A stretch of DNA of 64,000 bases. It comes from Phoenix dactylifera. Lineage: Eukaryota; Streptophyta; Magnoliopsida; Arecales; Arecaceae. Below are positions 37,575 to 48,704 of the stretch, one piece after another; within the stretch, counting starts at the first letter, position 1, and every line of letters starts with the position of its first letter. The notes beneath the pieces are model-generated. The model did no database searches and had not been told where the DNA came from. It worked only from the letters and a program-made list of their open reading frames with translations. The DNA lies in contig NC_052399.1 in NCBI RefSeq assembly GCF_009389715.1, positions 19,099,646-19,163,645 on the forward strand, written 5' to 3'. A program made the translations under genes and the position numbers.

Positions 37575-37780
37575 TGGATCAATTTGTGTCCTTTATATGT
37601 ATCAGCTCGCTCTTCCTTGAAATTGCTAATGAAGTCTTGACTTCTTAGCATGATTTAATAATCACTAATTTGTAATGGGGCTGTACATTGTCCCTCATGA
37701 TTTCTTAGCATGATTTAATAATCACTAATTTGTAATGGGGCTGGAAAATTATGAGGAATCCCCGAAGGCATGTGATTAAG
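37506..37780 (+). repeat. Copy of gene C 3' flank, with a 60-bp tandem duplication
   Basis: 37506-37620 matches 55978-56100 (TGGGGAAAGGAATTCATTTA and onward). Within it, TTCTTAGCATGATTTAATAA and the following bases occur twice (37641-37682 and 37701-37742, period 60). The equivalent stretch after gene C has one copy. Confidence 0.8.
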
Positions 37781-38780
37781 GGGTTTGGGTCGTATCTTCT
37801 GCACAAAAGAATGATTCATCTTCTTTCGTAACTTTAACTGTTGGATGCGAGCCAAGGTTGAATTTAGAAAAGATACAACCCAAACTCATGATTAAGTTGG
37901 TTGTACGCTGAAAGAAAAATCATGTTAATAGACAAATAATAGCAAAAAAATTCTCTCAAAATATACTCAAAGGATTGGAGACGAAAAGTGCCGCCTCATC
38001 AAGCTAGTAAAGTTTTTAATAGTTGGATTGGTAACCTCGGACTAAATTTTAAAGAGATATACATACATTTAGAGGCTAGTTTATATATATAAAAAGAATA
38101 ATTTACAAGAATATACATATAAATAGTAAATTTACAAGAATATCCATATAAGTTTAGATATTTATTAGAATATATATATATATGCAAAAAGAATGATTTA
38201 TAAGAGTAAATGCACAAATAATAAATTTGGAAAGATATATATATAATTTGAGATATTTGTAAAGATATACATGCACAAAATTCTTCCACTTATTTGATGT
38301 CGAGCTTATAGAGAGAGAGATAAACACAACATTTGTTTGTGAAAAGAAAATTATAGATATCTCTACAATAAAAACATGTAAATAAATTCACAATAAATCA
38401 TGACCATATCTAAAGGAAAAATTGTGAAATAAAACTTAAAGTAGGGTTAAGTCTCCAAATAAATAGACCTGAAAGCTGACCGGAGAAGATTTTATCGACT
38501 TCTATAAATTTTCATAAATGTTCAATCAATCTTTATTCTTCTAGATCTTATGGAAATTCCTCGTAGATGCAAAAAATTGAGAGTCCATGCAAATTTGCTC
38601 GAAAGTATACTGCATCCATGGACATATCTGCAATTGATGGAAAAAAGATGGAGTTCTTGCTCGACAAAAGAAAGGAATTAATGCATAAATTATATATTTC
38701 CTGTTACCTGTCTCCGGCCATCTTTAACTGAATCCAGTCATGCTATAGAAACAAAGGAAGAGAGTTACTGCCCTCGTGGT

Positions 38781-38788
38781 TATAAATA
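38781..38788 (+). promoter_or_regulatory. Candidate TATA box of TBL gene A
   Basis: TATAAATA 79 bp before the ATG. Gene D has TATAAAT at 57267-57273, 88 bp before its ATG. A second AT element (CTATAGAAAC in A, CTATAAAAAC in D) lies about 40 bp further upstream, so which one is used is open. Both promoters also share the distal AT-rich block 38040-38290 / 56480-56770. Confidence 0.5.
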
Positions 38789-38859
38789 ACCTGATAGCTA
38801 ATTCATCAACAACCTCACGTTCTTTGCCTTTCCTCCCTGCGGTCCTTCTCTCTCTCTCT

Positions 38860-40926
38860 ATGGGGTCCAAAGCGAGGATAGGCTTCGGTCCTCTCCTATT
38901 CCACTGCGTTCTTTTAGCACTCCTTGTGGCCTCCTCGCATGGTGTAATAGTGGGGAGTTCGAACGGGGGAGGGAGCTTGGCCCAATGCAACCTGTTCCAA
39001 GGGAGCTGGGTCTACGACGAGTCATACCCTCTGTACGACTCGGCGAGTTGTCCGTTAATTAGTACAATCGATTTCGATTGCCAGAAGAGTGGCCGGCCGG
39101 ATACGAAGTACCTCAAGTACAGGTGGAAGCCCGATGGCTGTGAGCTCCCGAGGTTGGTTCGTAACCTTTTATGCTATCTCAATCAATCTTCTTTGAAATA
39201 AATTGTTGATGCCTGATATAATATATTTGTTTAGATATCATACATGAAATATACAATTGAGTGTTGTTGCTTATGCTGTGTTTAGCTTACCTTTTAGTTA
39301 AAAGTAAATCATAGATTAGATTTCAGAAATTGATATCTAATTTTCTTGCGTCGAATTGAGTGACTTGGGATGGATCTAAACGTTCATTGGTGCAATGGTT
39401 GTGTAGATTCAATGGCAAGGATTTCTTGGAGAGAATGCGGGGGAAGACGATAATGTTCGTGGGGGATTCAATAAGTTTGAATCAGCGGGACTCGCTCCTC
39501 TGTTTGCTGCATGCGGCAGCACCCAATGCTAAGTTTAAAAGGTCCTATAAAAACCCGGTCACTAGTTATAGAATTGAGGTTCGTATCCCAGTTTTTTTTT
39601 TTGCCCTTTTGTTTTAAATTAAAGATTCACTTGACTTTAATTTAATTCTTGAGAAAGAAAAGGACATGCCACGTAAAATAAATTCTTCATGTCTTGATAT
39701 CTATAGATAAACCATTCTCTCTGAAGGGAGGAGTGACACCCTGTTGCCCCGCCTAATTTACACTCATCGAAGATATACTGCATGTCATTATGGTGCAATA
39801 TACCCAAAATACTTAATCCAAAATTCTGGCAGAGCCGAAACATGGTACAAAAAGAAGTTCCAAGACCGCATGTCACCAAGAATTACTGCTGTACACCAAT
39901 ATACTTTGGATTGGGATCGCAGGCATTAAGTTGACTGCAGAATTTTGTACCATCATGAATAGTCGCCATATCATTCATCTTAGAGACAGATAGCTTTTAT
40001 TTATCCCGGTGTCACGGAGATAAGAGAGCTGCCTACTGTTCGATCTGACTCGTTTTTCACGCCCTTTTGTCTGCTAAATAGATTTATGGTTACAGGACTA
40101 CAACATCACGGTGTCACGTTGCCTCGCACAGTATCTGGTGGACATTGTCCCTGAGAAGATAGGGAATGTCATGAGGCTGGACTCCGTGCAACAAAATGGG
40201 CAAATCTGGCTTGGCGCAGATGTTCTCATCTTCAACTCGTTCCTCTGGTGGAACCGCACCAATCCCGGCCGACCGTGAGATCCCACCATCCTGATCCCGT
40301 ACGTTCCATCACTCTCAGATCTGTTTCAGCAATTTTTGACCCTAGGATTGCATGGTGCAGATGGGACTATATTCAGGATGGCAACGAGATACTTAAAGAC
40401 ATGAACCACACGGAGGCTATGGCGAAGGCTCTGAACACATGGGCCAGATGGGTGGATTCCAACATTGATCCAAAGACAAAGAAGGTCTTCTACTTCGGAC
40501 TTCCCCCAATCCACCTGTTGTAAGTTATGGCACCATATCCATTTGGAAGTTGTCTACGAAGAAGCATAGCATGGTTCATACTGAATATAATTAAGTTCTT
40601 GTTTGCTTTCGTCTTTTACTTGTGGTTTTAATTGGGACAGTGGAGAGAACTGGGGCCAGCCAGGGAAGACTTGCGTCGGACAAACAGAGCCACTGATGGC
40701 GAGGACGTACCCGGGAGGTCCAATTCCGCAGGAAAGCATAGTGCGAGGCGTCTTAGGAAGTATGGCGAAGCCAGTCTACTTGCTTGACATAACTTTCCTC
40801 ACGCAACTCAGAAAAGATGGTCACCCGGGACGGTACAGCGGGGGTGATTGCACGCACTGGTGTTTAGCTGGAGTTCCGGATACGTGGAACCTATTGCTGA
40901 ATGCCGCCCTTCTTGAATGGAACTGA
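38860..40926 (+). CDS. TBL: TBL37-43/PMR5-like protein, tandem copy A
   Basis: Exons 38860-39152, 39407-39578, 40096-40274, 40361-40519 and 40641-40926 are joined by GT-AG introns with phases 2,0,2,2, giving 362 aa. A hydrophobic N-terminus ([17 protein letters not shown]) suggests a signal peptide or Golgi anchor. The TBL domain begins [21 protein letters not shown] is at 117-119 ([14 protein letters not shown]) and DxxH at 337-340 ([15 protein letters not shown]). Sequences such as [17 protein letters not shown] and the [11 protein letters not shown] block place it near TBL37-43. Members of that clade act on acetyl groups of pectin (TBL38 is reported as a homogalacturonan acetylesterase, PMR5 as a pectin acetyltransferase), so pectin is the likely but unproven substrate. 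Exons 1-4 and introns are nearly identical to D; the 3' flank is nearly identical to B. Confidence 0.92.
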
Positions 40927-41457
40927 ATTTCCTTTTTTTCCCTCTGGAAATATATGAAAGCGTCGCAAATGAGAAGATTTTCATGTAAAATGGGGGAGAA
41001 AAAGTGTAATTACTAGAATCAGTTGCATGGGTTGTTTGCTATTTTCTTTTCTCACTAATAATTATCGTGGAATGCAAAAGTGAGACAATGAGGACATCTT
41101 AATGGGAATGTAAGTGTTTCTCAGTGCACAAATTGGTTTGCTCTTATTTTCTTCATAAAAAAAATGTTATTGTTTGAAAAAGAGAAGGTTCCATACTAAT
41201 ACAATAATAATATAAGTTTGAAAACTGCAAGAAATCATTACACATATCACGAAATTACAAACCGACTATCGATAATGCTTGAACAATCGGTATAAATATA
41301 TACATCAAATATTAATAGAAATCCAGCCACTTAAAAGTGATATAGTATATGATATCTCATAAATCTTTATTAATATTTTCAATGCTTTCCATTCCAATTC
41401 TTTTTAGCTTGATCCGGATTAATTATCTTTTCGACTTTGGACTAAATTTCGGTCACG

Positions 41458-41745
41458 TTTTCGGCTTGTGATGGAGAAATCAATAATATCACATTTTTCG
41501 CTTGTGCATGACGGGTCAATCAATAGTATCACATTTCTAACCTATTATGGGGCTACCGATAGTTTTACATTTTTGGTCTGTGATGGGGCAACCAGTGGTT
41601 TCACATTTTCGGCCTGTAACGGAGCAATCAATAGTATTACATTTCCAGCCTGTGATAGGGCAAACCGTTGTTTCACATTTTCGGCTTGTGACGGGGTAAT
41701 CAATAATATCACATTTTCAGCCTATGATGGGGCAACCAGTAACGA
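41458..41745. repeat. Minisatellite, about 8 x 36 bp
   Basis: Units of the form TTTTCGGCCTGTGATGGGGC followed by AACCAGTGGTTTCACA, about 36 bp long and diverged from one another, with another partial copy near 41838. The period of 12 codons makes a 98-codon repetitive open frame that I do not regard as a gene. Confidence 0.85.
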
Positions 41746-42348
41746 GATAAGCCCAAAGTCCTAATTCATTTAATCAGCTCACATTCACACATCAATTCCT
41801 TTTAAAACTTTATTTTTGGCTTAAATTAACCATGGTCACATTTCCAGCTCGTGATGGAGCAACCAATATAATATGGTTAGTTCAGAGCACCATATCCATT
41901 AGTCTGATTATGTAAGTGTAATTTATGCTCATATATGCATTTATCATACTATCAATCAAAAGCAAAAAATTATCAAAATATGATTTAATACTAAAATCAT
42001 CATAAAATCATTCTTGCTTCTTACTTATCTGAATCATATCATATCATTCATATATAGGTACAAAAAATTTGGATCATAATATATTATACATATATAGGTA
42101 CAAAAATATTTATATCATGCAGGTTAGTATACAAAGATTCTCACATCTTTGCTGCCAACCCAGACAGACTACCGCAATCTATGGACTGGGGTGCGCAGAA
42201 CTCTACTCAATATCCTCTTGTCCAAAAGATTGTTCTCTTACAAAACCAGGTCAACATCAAAAATTATCCGAAGTATCCAATAACCTAAAACCCTCTACTG
42301 ATCCACTAAAGGGGTCCATCATCATGTAGCAACCCAGAACTATCCAGC

Positions 42349-42919
42349 TAGGGGTGGCAATCGGGTCGGGTCAGATCATAAACGGGTCGGGTCACATGCA
42401 GGTTGGGTTAGAAAATCATAAACCTGAACCCGACCTGTTTATTAAACAGGTCAGAAATTACAATCTGAACCTGATCTGTTTATTAAACAGATAACCCGAC
42501 CCGACCCGTTTAACTTGTTTAATAAACAAGTAACCTATTTACCCAACCCGACCCGACCTGTTTAACCTGTTTGCCTAACCTGACCCGTTTAACCTGTTTA
42601 GACTTGCCCAACCCAACCTGTTTAACCTGCCCAACCCAACCTGTTTAAACCTGTTTAGACCCGTTTAACCTGTTTAGACCTGTTTAACCTGTTTAACCCC
42701 GTTTAAACTATTTAGACCTATTTAACCTGCCCAACAGTTAAACGGGTTAAATGGTTTAAATGGGTCAGCATCTAAAATCCGTATCCGACCCAATTAATAA
42801 ACAGGTTAAATGGGTCGACCTGTTTACAACCCAAACCTGTTTAGGCCAAACCCAAACCTGTTTATGGCGGGTCGAACATGGGTCGGGTTGGCGGGTCGGA
42901 TCATATTTTGCCACCCCTA
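42349..42919. mobile_element. hAT-type non-autonomous element, 571 bp
   Basis: Starts TAGGGGTGGCAA and ends with its exact inverse TTGCCACCCCTA, flanked by perfect 8-bp target duplications TATCCAGC (42341-42348 and 42920-42927). The interior consists almost wholly of degenerate short repeats built on AACCTGTTTA and CCCGACC words and has no coding capacity. It is inserted in the LTR sequence around it, so it is the younger of the two. Confidence 0.92.
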
Positions 42920-43552
42920 TATCCAGCGATCCTCACAACTAATGATCTCTCCGGATTGAGCTAGAGAGAGAAAGTACTAATAAAATGAGAGAAAAACTAT
43001 AGTACAAGATTTCGTTGGGCTTCTCCCTGCCCGGATGAATGTATCCCCATACAAAATTAGGGCCGACCATGAAAATAGATTTATATAGGAAGATATATGA
43101 GGCAAACTAAATAACAATGCCCAATTATTCGAATTAGTCAGCACAATATAATTTAATTCATCCGATCAAGAATCATATATCAAATCAAGGGAACAGATCA
43201 GGAGTTATCAATTATAGGTCCGATGGTGGCTGACAACAGTCGGGTGCAGGATCGACAAGGTCGACTAGGCAACAGTGTCCGGCGATCCAGATCAGTCCGC
43301 TCTAGCCAATCAAGCTAGTCAAATCATGAAATGAGAATCAAATCATGGTACAGGTAACACATTAGAGATTCATAATGAAATAGTTCAATGGTATTCGACA
43401 ATGGTCAAGGTAAGGCTAATGCGATAGGTGGTCGTAACGACATTAATCTAGGATCCTCTATTGGGATCGATTCGGACCCACCATGAAAACATCTAGGACC
43501 CTCCTACTGGGTCCACAGAAACACACAAAGAAAGGAAAACAATCTAGGTAGA

Positions 43553-43672
43553 GAGAGAAAGTCAATAGAGAAAAAAGTCCTAGTAGAGAGAATTCCATAA
43601 AGAGAGAGAGAGCGAAAGAGAGAGAGGAGAGAGGAGAGAGAAAGAGAGAGGGGAGAGAGGAAGAAGAGAGGC
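43553..43672. repeat. GA-rich tract
   Basis: Long purine run of GAGAGA/GGAGAGA words inside the minus-oriented LTR. Confidence 0.85.
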
Positions 43673-44486
43673 GTTCTCTTCTTCTACTCCAAAATAGGGG
43701 AGAGCCCATCTCTCATTTTCTTCTTTAGATCAGAGGGGGTGACAGCCATGATGGCCAGCCTCGATGATGGTGGCCATTAGCGGCCCGTCGGCCGCGGTCC
43801 TGCTGGCAATGGTGGTTGGCCAGCACAAGAAAGAAGGGTGAAGAACCCGAAGAAGGTGGAAGGCAACTCGGTCTAGATCTTGGCCAGCCCACTAATCAAC
43901 AGCTACATTTTATTAGGGTCCTAGATGACGATGAAAAATGGCCGAATTTCGGCTACCGACGATGATGAACAAGGAAGAAAAGGGGCCAGGACAGAATGCT
44001 CTATCTTTGGATAAAATTTTGGTGATTTGTCAGCTTAATTCAAAGAAAGTCGATGGCTAGATAAATAGAAGAAGAAGAGAGGAGGGTGGCTTGGGTCTTA
44101 CCTCAGTCCGGCGACGATCTGGCGAGGTTTCCGATGAGGAATCAAGGAGAAGACTCGGAGAGGAGGACTTGAAATCGGCGGCAGTTTCTGATGATTTTGG
44201 CGGTGGAAATCTGAGGAGAAGGAGAGATATATAGGCAAGTTCTCCAAGTTTGATTTGAACTCGATCTGCCCTCGGTTAGCCACCTTTTCTGTCGGAATTG
44301 GAGAGGAAGAAGACTCTGATGGGAGTCTTTTTCCCCACCTGGACCGTGCCACAGTGCACGATCGGGCGGGCCTAGCCCCTTTCAGGCCGGCCCACAAACC
44401 TACGGGACCGGGCTGGTAACAAGTTGGGTTGGGCCTGGCCCCTTCGGGCTGGCCCATGAGCCCTTTTATTTTTCTAGGGTATTACA

Positions 44487-45194
44487 GTAGCCATTCATCT
44501 GGATCCTCTCATGCATCAAATGTGTTTGATGCCAGTTTACCTAACTAACAGCTCTTCATTTTGTGAGGTTCGGTTTTGTCCATGACCATAATTAGATGTA
44601 TGGGTCTGTCTCAATTATTTAGAACCGGCTTTACATATCCTTATTTATCAAATAGAGCAAATTTGGATCCATTTTATAGTTTTCAATATATTCTCTGATC
44701 AACTACGTATCAACATGATATGTATCCATTTTGCTCCGATCATATTAACATGGTATAGGTATGTATTATGTGCGCATAACAAAGCCTATGATTTTATGAT
44801 ACATGGGACTGAGGCCTACTGAGAGTGAATCCATTCTTCTACATTTGTTTTGGCATTCTTAGTATTTTTTAGAAACTAGCCAATTGGGTTCTTAATGAAA
44901 CGGCAGAATTTGAATGTGTTGATAAGTTACCTTTTATTTTAAAAAAAGAACTTAAAACAAAAGCTCCTTAATATATTTAAACTAAAGTTGATTTATTGTT
45001 TATGAGCTTCACAATCATCTTTTATTTTATTATTAACTATATATGGCCGATAAGTTAAAATTTAAATGGTTTGGGACGAAAAGGACGATAATTTCCGACA
45101 CGACCCATTTACTTGACCCATCTGGTCCAACCTGTCAGATTTAAAGTCGAGCAAGAGTCGGCCAATTGCGACTTGCTAATAGGTCGAGTCAACT
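44487..45194 (+). repeat. Second copy of gene B 3' flank
   Basis: GTAGCCATTCATCTGGATCC and onward through CATCAAATGTGTTTGATGCC, TATGGGTCTGTCTCAATTAT and GCTTGCTAATAGGTCGAGTC matches 49180-49810 downstream of gene B in the same order and orientation. Together with 40940-41165 (which matches 48720-48945) it shows that gene A is followed by B-type flank, interrupted by the LTR insertion. Confidence 0.85.
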
Positions 45195-46375
45195 TATGGA
45201 TGCAAGTATAATAGGATCATATATTTCTATTTCAATTGTCTCTCCTTTTATTCTGTTTCCTGTGTTGCTATTTGTTTCTGGGACGAGACTCTGGCTGGGT
45301 TCATCCTTGGAATTAGATAGCTGGGTTTTTCCCTCGGAAAAAGTCCGATCATGTGTTCGGTTGGCTGGCTCGACCCTTCGCAACCGTCAATTTTTTCTCC
45401 CTTTTCTTTGTCTCTTTTCTCCCTTCAGTTTTTCTTCTTGTTGTCTTCTCTTTCCCTTGTGAATGTTATATGTCTGGCGAACCATTTGTAAGGCAAATCT
45501 CATAAATATTTAATTTGTCATATGCTTTTCGTCGCCGCAAGATTCGCTAAGCCCATAAGAGATTTCTAGGGTTTTAATTAAAACAAAACCAATTAATATA
45601 ATACTCGTAAAAACTGTATGACATTTCAATTATGCCATGGAATTTGTCCATACAGCGGGCTTTCCTTTTGGAGGGGGGAAACGTGCGGTGAAATAGTATA
45701 CCATATATTATACAACTAAAAGGATCACATGTCACTAGTGGACAACATCCTCCTTCCGTCTAAAAGGACTAGTGCATTTATATTTGGAAAGGAAATTAGC
45801 TTCCAGGTGGCAGGCAATGCAAAACTTATTTGTCCTAGTTACCAAACTTTGGAAATGAATCTGAGTGCATTTATTGACAAATTAAGTGGTATAGAAACTT
45901 TTTTTTATCATTCTAATACTGAATAGGAATGGTCTAACAGGCCAATCTTGTGAATTCTACCTCAAGTTGTTTAACTAAGTTAGTATTTGACAAATTTTGC
46001 TCAGAGGAAGAAGAGTAGTATCAGAATTGTCGAGCTGGCTACACCAAGTTTAATGAATTGCGATCCACTCTTGTGCGTACGGATGCACTAGCGAATTATT
46101 ATACCTGATTTCACATTTTCCAAAATTTAAAGAACAAGTCAGTCATAAAAAAATATATACTCAAATCATGCGCCAATCCGGTAATAAGGATCAAATATTG
46201 TGCCATTATGTTTTGATGGCATTAATGATTTCATTTTTATTGGATATAGTAAACAGAAGAGATATTATTTTATTTATCTTTAAAAGAAAGCTTTAAGAAT
46301 TCCTTCATGTTTTGAGTACCGAACGCAAGACTTTGCATAGCTTTTTCAGACTTTAAGGGCGTCCTAAAATTTTTT
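45195..46375 (+). pseudogene. Relic of a second gene C copy: intron 2 sequence only
   Basis: 45195-45430 matches gene C intron 2 at 51470-51690 (TTATGGATGCAA, AGCTGGGTTTTTCCC, AAAAAGTCCGATCATGTGT, CTGGCTCGACCCTTCGCA). 45470-46320 matches 52745-53615 of the same intron (CGAACCATTTGTAAGGCAAA type block; GACAACATCCTCCTTC; TTGCGATCCACT). The TRIM found in C's intron is absent here. A short final match (GACTTTGCATAGCTTTTTCA) skips about 300 bp of C. None of C's exons remain on either side: the left join meets B-type 3' flank and the right join meets the promoter of B. Confidence 0.8.
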
Positions 46376-46388
46376 TATTGTTCCCATT

Positions 46389-46923
46389 ATAGATCTCTCT
46401 CTTTCATGATAATACAAAAATTAAATTCACAATAAATTGTGGCATGAGAGACCTTCTGTATTCTTAGATTTCAGAACTGTGACTCTATTTGAAAGGAAGA
46501 ATTGTGAAATGAAACTTAAAGTTGGAATTAGTCACCAAATAAATAGACTTTAAAGCTGACCAAAGAATAATTTATCGACTGTCATAAATTCCCATAAATG
46601 TTCAAACAGTTTTATTTTTTCTCGTAGACACACAGAAAAAATTGAGATTCCATTCATGGACATATCTGCAATTGATGAAAAAAAAGATGCAGTGCTTTGA
46701 AAGAAAGAAAAGCAACGGTAATGTATTAAAAAAAAGAAAGAAATTAATGTATTAAAAAATATTATCTTCCGTTACCTGTCTCCAGATATCTTATCGAGTC
46801 GTTCTATAAAAGAAGGAAGAAAGTTACTGCCCTCGCGGTTATTAAATAATCTGAAAACTAATTCGCTAACCACCCCCCGTCCTCTGCCTTTCCTCCCTGC
46901 AGTTCTTCTCTCTCTCTCTCTCC
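46389..46923 (+). promoter_or_regulatory. Promoter and 5' UTR of TBL gene B
   Basis: Upstream sequence shared with the ghost copy at 36985-37487. TATAAAAG at 46805-46812 is a possible TATA box 119 bp before the ATG; a weaker TTATTAAATAAT sits nearer. A CT-rich leader (CTCTCTCTCTCTCC) precedes the ATG in all array copies except C. Confidence 0.5.
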
Positions 46924-48704
46924 ATGGGGTCGAAAGCGAGGATGGGCTTCGGTCCTCTCCTATTCCACTGCGTTCTTTTAGCACTCCTTGTGGCCTCCTC
47001 GCATGGCGTAATAGTGGGGAGTTCGAACGGGGGAGGGAGCTTGGCCGAATGCAACCTGTTCCAAGGGAGCTGGGTCTACGACGAGTCATACCCTCTCTAC
47101 GACTCGGCGAGCTGTCCGTTTATCAGTAGTATCGGGTTTGACTGCCTGAAGAGCGGCCGGCCTGATAGGAAGTACCTCCAGTACAGGTGGAAGCCCGATG
47201 GTTGCGATCTCCCAAGGTTGGTTCTTACTCTTATGGTGCTATCTCTATTAATCTTGTATGAAATAAGACAATCGAGACATGGATCCGCCTTGCGTCATGT
47301 CAAAAGTTTGATAAAATCTAACCTTCTTGCATCCTACTACGCCATTTGCTTTGAACATGGGATCGTCATGCGACTTGGGATGGATCTCAATGTTCATTGC
47401 TGTGCAGATTTGATGGCGAGGATTTCTTGCAGAGAATGAGGGGAAAGACGATAACGTTCGTGGGGGATTCAATAAGTAAGAACCAGCGGGACTCGCTCGC
47501 CTGCTTGCTACATGCGGCAGTACCTAATACTTCCGTTTCTTACAGTGACCCGTCCGGTAGTGTTCACTTTAAGGTTGGTATCCCAATCTTTTTCTCTTCT
47601 TTTTTTTTTCAATTGAAGCGAGTTAATTGACTTTAATTTTTAAGAAATCATCTTTTTCTTGGGAAAGAAAGGAAGGGACATGCCACGTGAGATAAATTTT
47701 CCTAGTACTAAATATGGTACCAAACTAAATGTTCAGGACCACATGCCAGATATGGAGGAAATTTAGTGGGTGCCATGATTGGGCTCCGTAGCATTACCGA
47801 CGAGCGCTAACCCCTCTGACACCAATATCTCTCACCCTTTCACTCTCTAATCAGCGGTCTTGCTGCAGGACTACAACGTCACGGTGACTCGCTTCCTCGC
47901 ACAGTATCTGGTGGACATTGTCCCTGAGAAGATAGGGAGAGTCCTGAAGCTCGACTCCGTGCAACAAAATGGGCAGGACTGGCTGGGCGCAGATGTTCTC
48001 ATCTTCAACTCGTTTCTTTGGTGGAACCGCAGCAATCCCGGCCGACCGTGAGATCTCACCGTCCTGATTCCTTGCGTTCCATTACCCTCAGATCAACTTC
48101 AGCAATTTTTGACGGTAGGATTTTATGGTGCAGATGGGATTATATTCAGGATGGCAACAACATACTTAATGACATGAACCGCACGGAGGCTATGGCGAAG
48201 GCTTTGAACACATGGGCCAGATGGGTGGACTCGAACATTGATCCAAACATTAAGAAGGTCTTCTACTTCGGAATTCCCCCAATCCACATGCAGTAAGTTG
48301 AGGCACCATATCCATTTGGAAGTTATCTACGAAGAAGCATAGCGTGGTTCATACTGAATATAATTAAGTTCTTGCTTGCCTTCGTCTTTTCCTTTTATTG
48401 TGTTTTTAATTGGGACAGTGGAGAGGACTGGGGCGAGCGAGGGAAGACTTGCGTCGGACAAACAGAGCCACTGATGGCGACGACGTACCCCGGAGGTCCA
48501 ATTCCGCAGGAAAGCATCGTGCGGGGCGTCTTGGGAAGTATGGCGAAGCCAGTCTACTTGCTTGACATAACTTTCCTCACGCAACTCAGAAAAGATGGTC
48601 ACCCGGGACGGTACAGCGGGGGTGATTGCACGCACTGGTGTCTGGCTGGAGTTCCGGATACATGGAACCTATTGCTGAATGCTGCCCTTCTTGAATGGAA
48701 CTGA
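46924..48704 (+). CDS. TBL: TBL37-43/PMR5-like protein, tandem copy B
   Basis: Exons 46924-47216, 47408-47573, 47869-48047, 48134-48292 and 48419-48704 give 360 aa with the same splice phases as A. Signal-peptide-like N-terminus as in A. GDS is at 117-119 ([14 protein letters not shown]) and DxxH at 335-338 ([15 protein letters not shown]). Exon 2 is 6 bp shorter than in A, C and D, and its last about 18 codons ([15 protein letters not shown]) are quite different from the other copies, while the flanking blocks are conserved. Introns are short. Predicted role as for the other array members: acetylation state of a wall polysaccharide, probably pectin. It looks intact. Confidence 0.92.

Larger units (their letters stand above)
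41166..44486 (-). mobile_element. LTR-retrotransposon LTR region, minus orientation
   Basis: Read on the minus strand it begins TGTAATACCCTAG at 44486, an LTR-type 5' end, exactly where the copy of gene B's 3' flank resumes. Its middle (about 43000-43400) matches 59590-59990 in opposite orientation, e.g. GACTGTTGTCAGC and CCAACAAAATCTT-type blocks. It carries a GA-rich tract, a GC-rich stretch and a 36-bp minisatellite, and a hAT element sits inside it. No gag or pol is visible. The far end is not clear, so it is a partial or solo-LTR fossil. Confidence 0.6.

Noticed and set aside
38776-38859. Earlier non-ATG start for gene A
   Set aside because: The upstream in-frame extension contains the TATA box and CT-rich leader; the ATG at 38860 matches the starts of B, C and D.
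39744-39929. Open frame shared by genes A and D (also at 58255-58446)
   Set aside because: Both lie in intron 2 of near-identical duplicates; the frame is not maintained in B or C and reflects recent duplication only.
41458-41745. CRISPR-like array
   Set aside because: The units are contiguous and diverged with no unique spacers, and the genome is a plant's.
41468-41764. 98-codon open frame with a 12-residue repeat
   Set aside because: It is the translation of a 36-bp minisatellite inside an LTR; the repeat period being a multiple of three keeps it open by chance.
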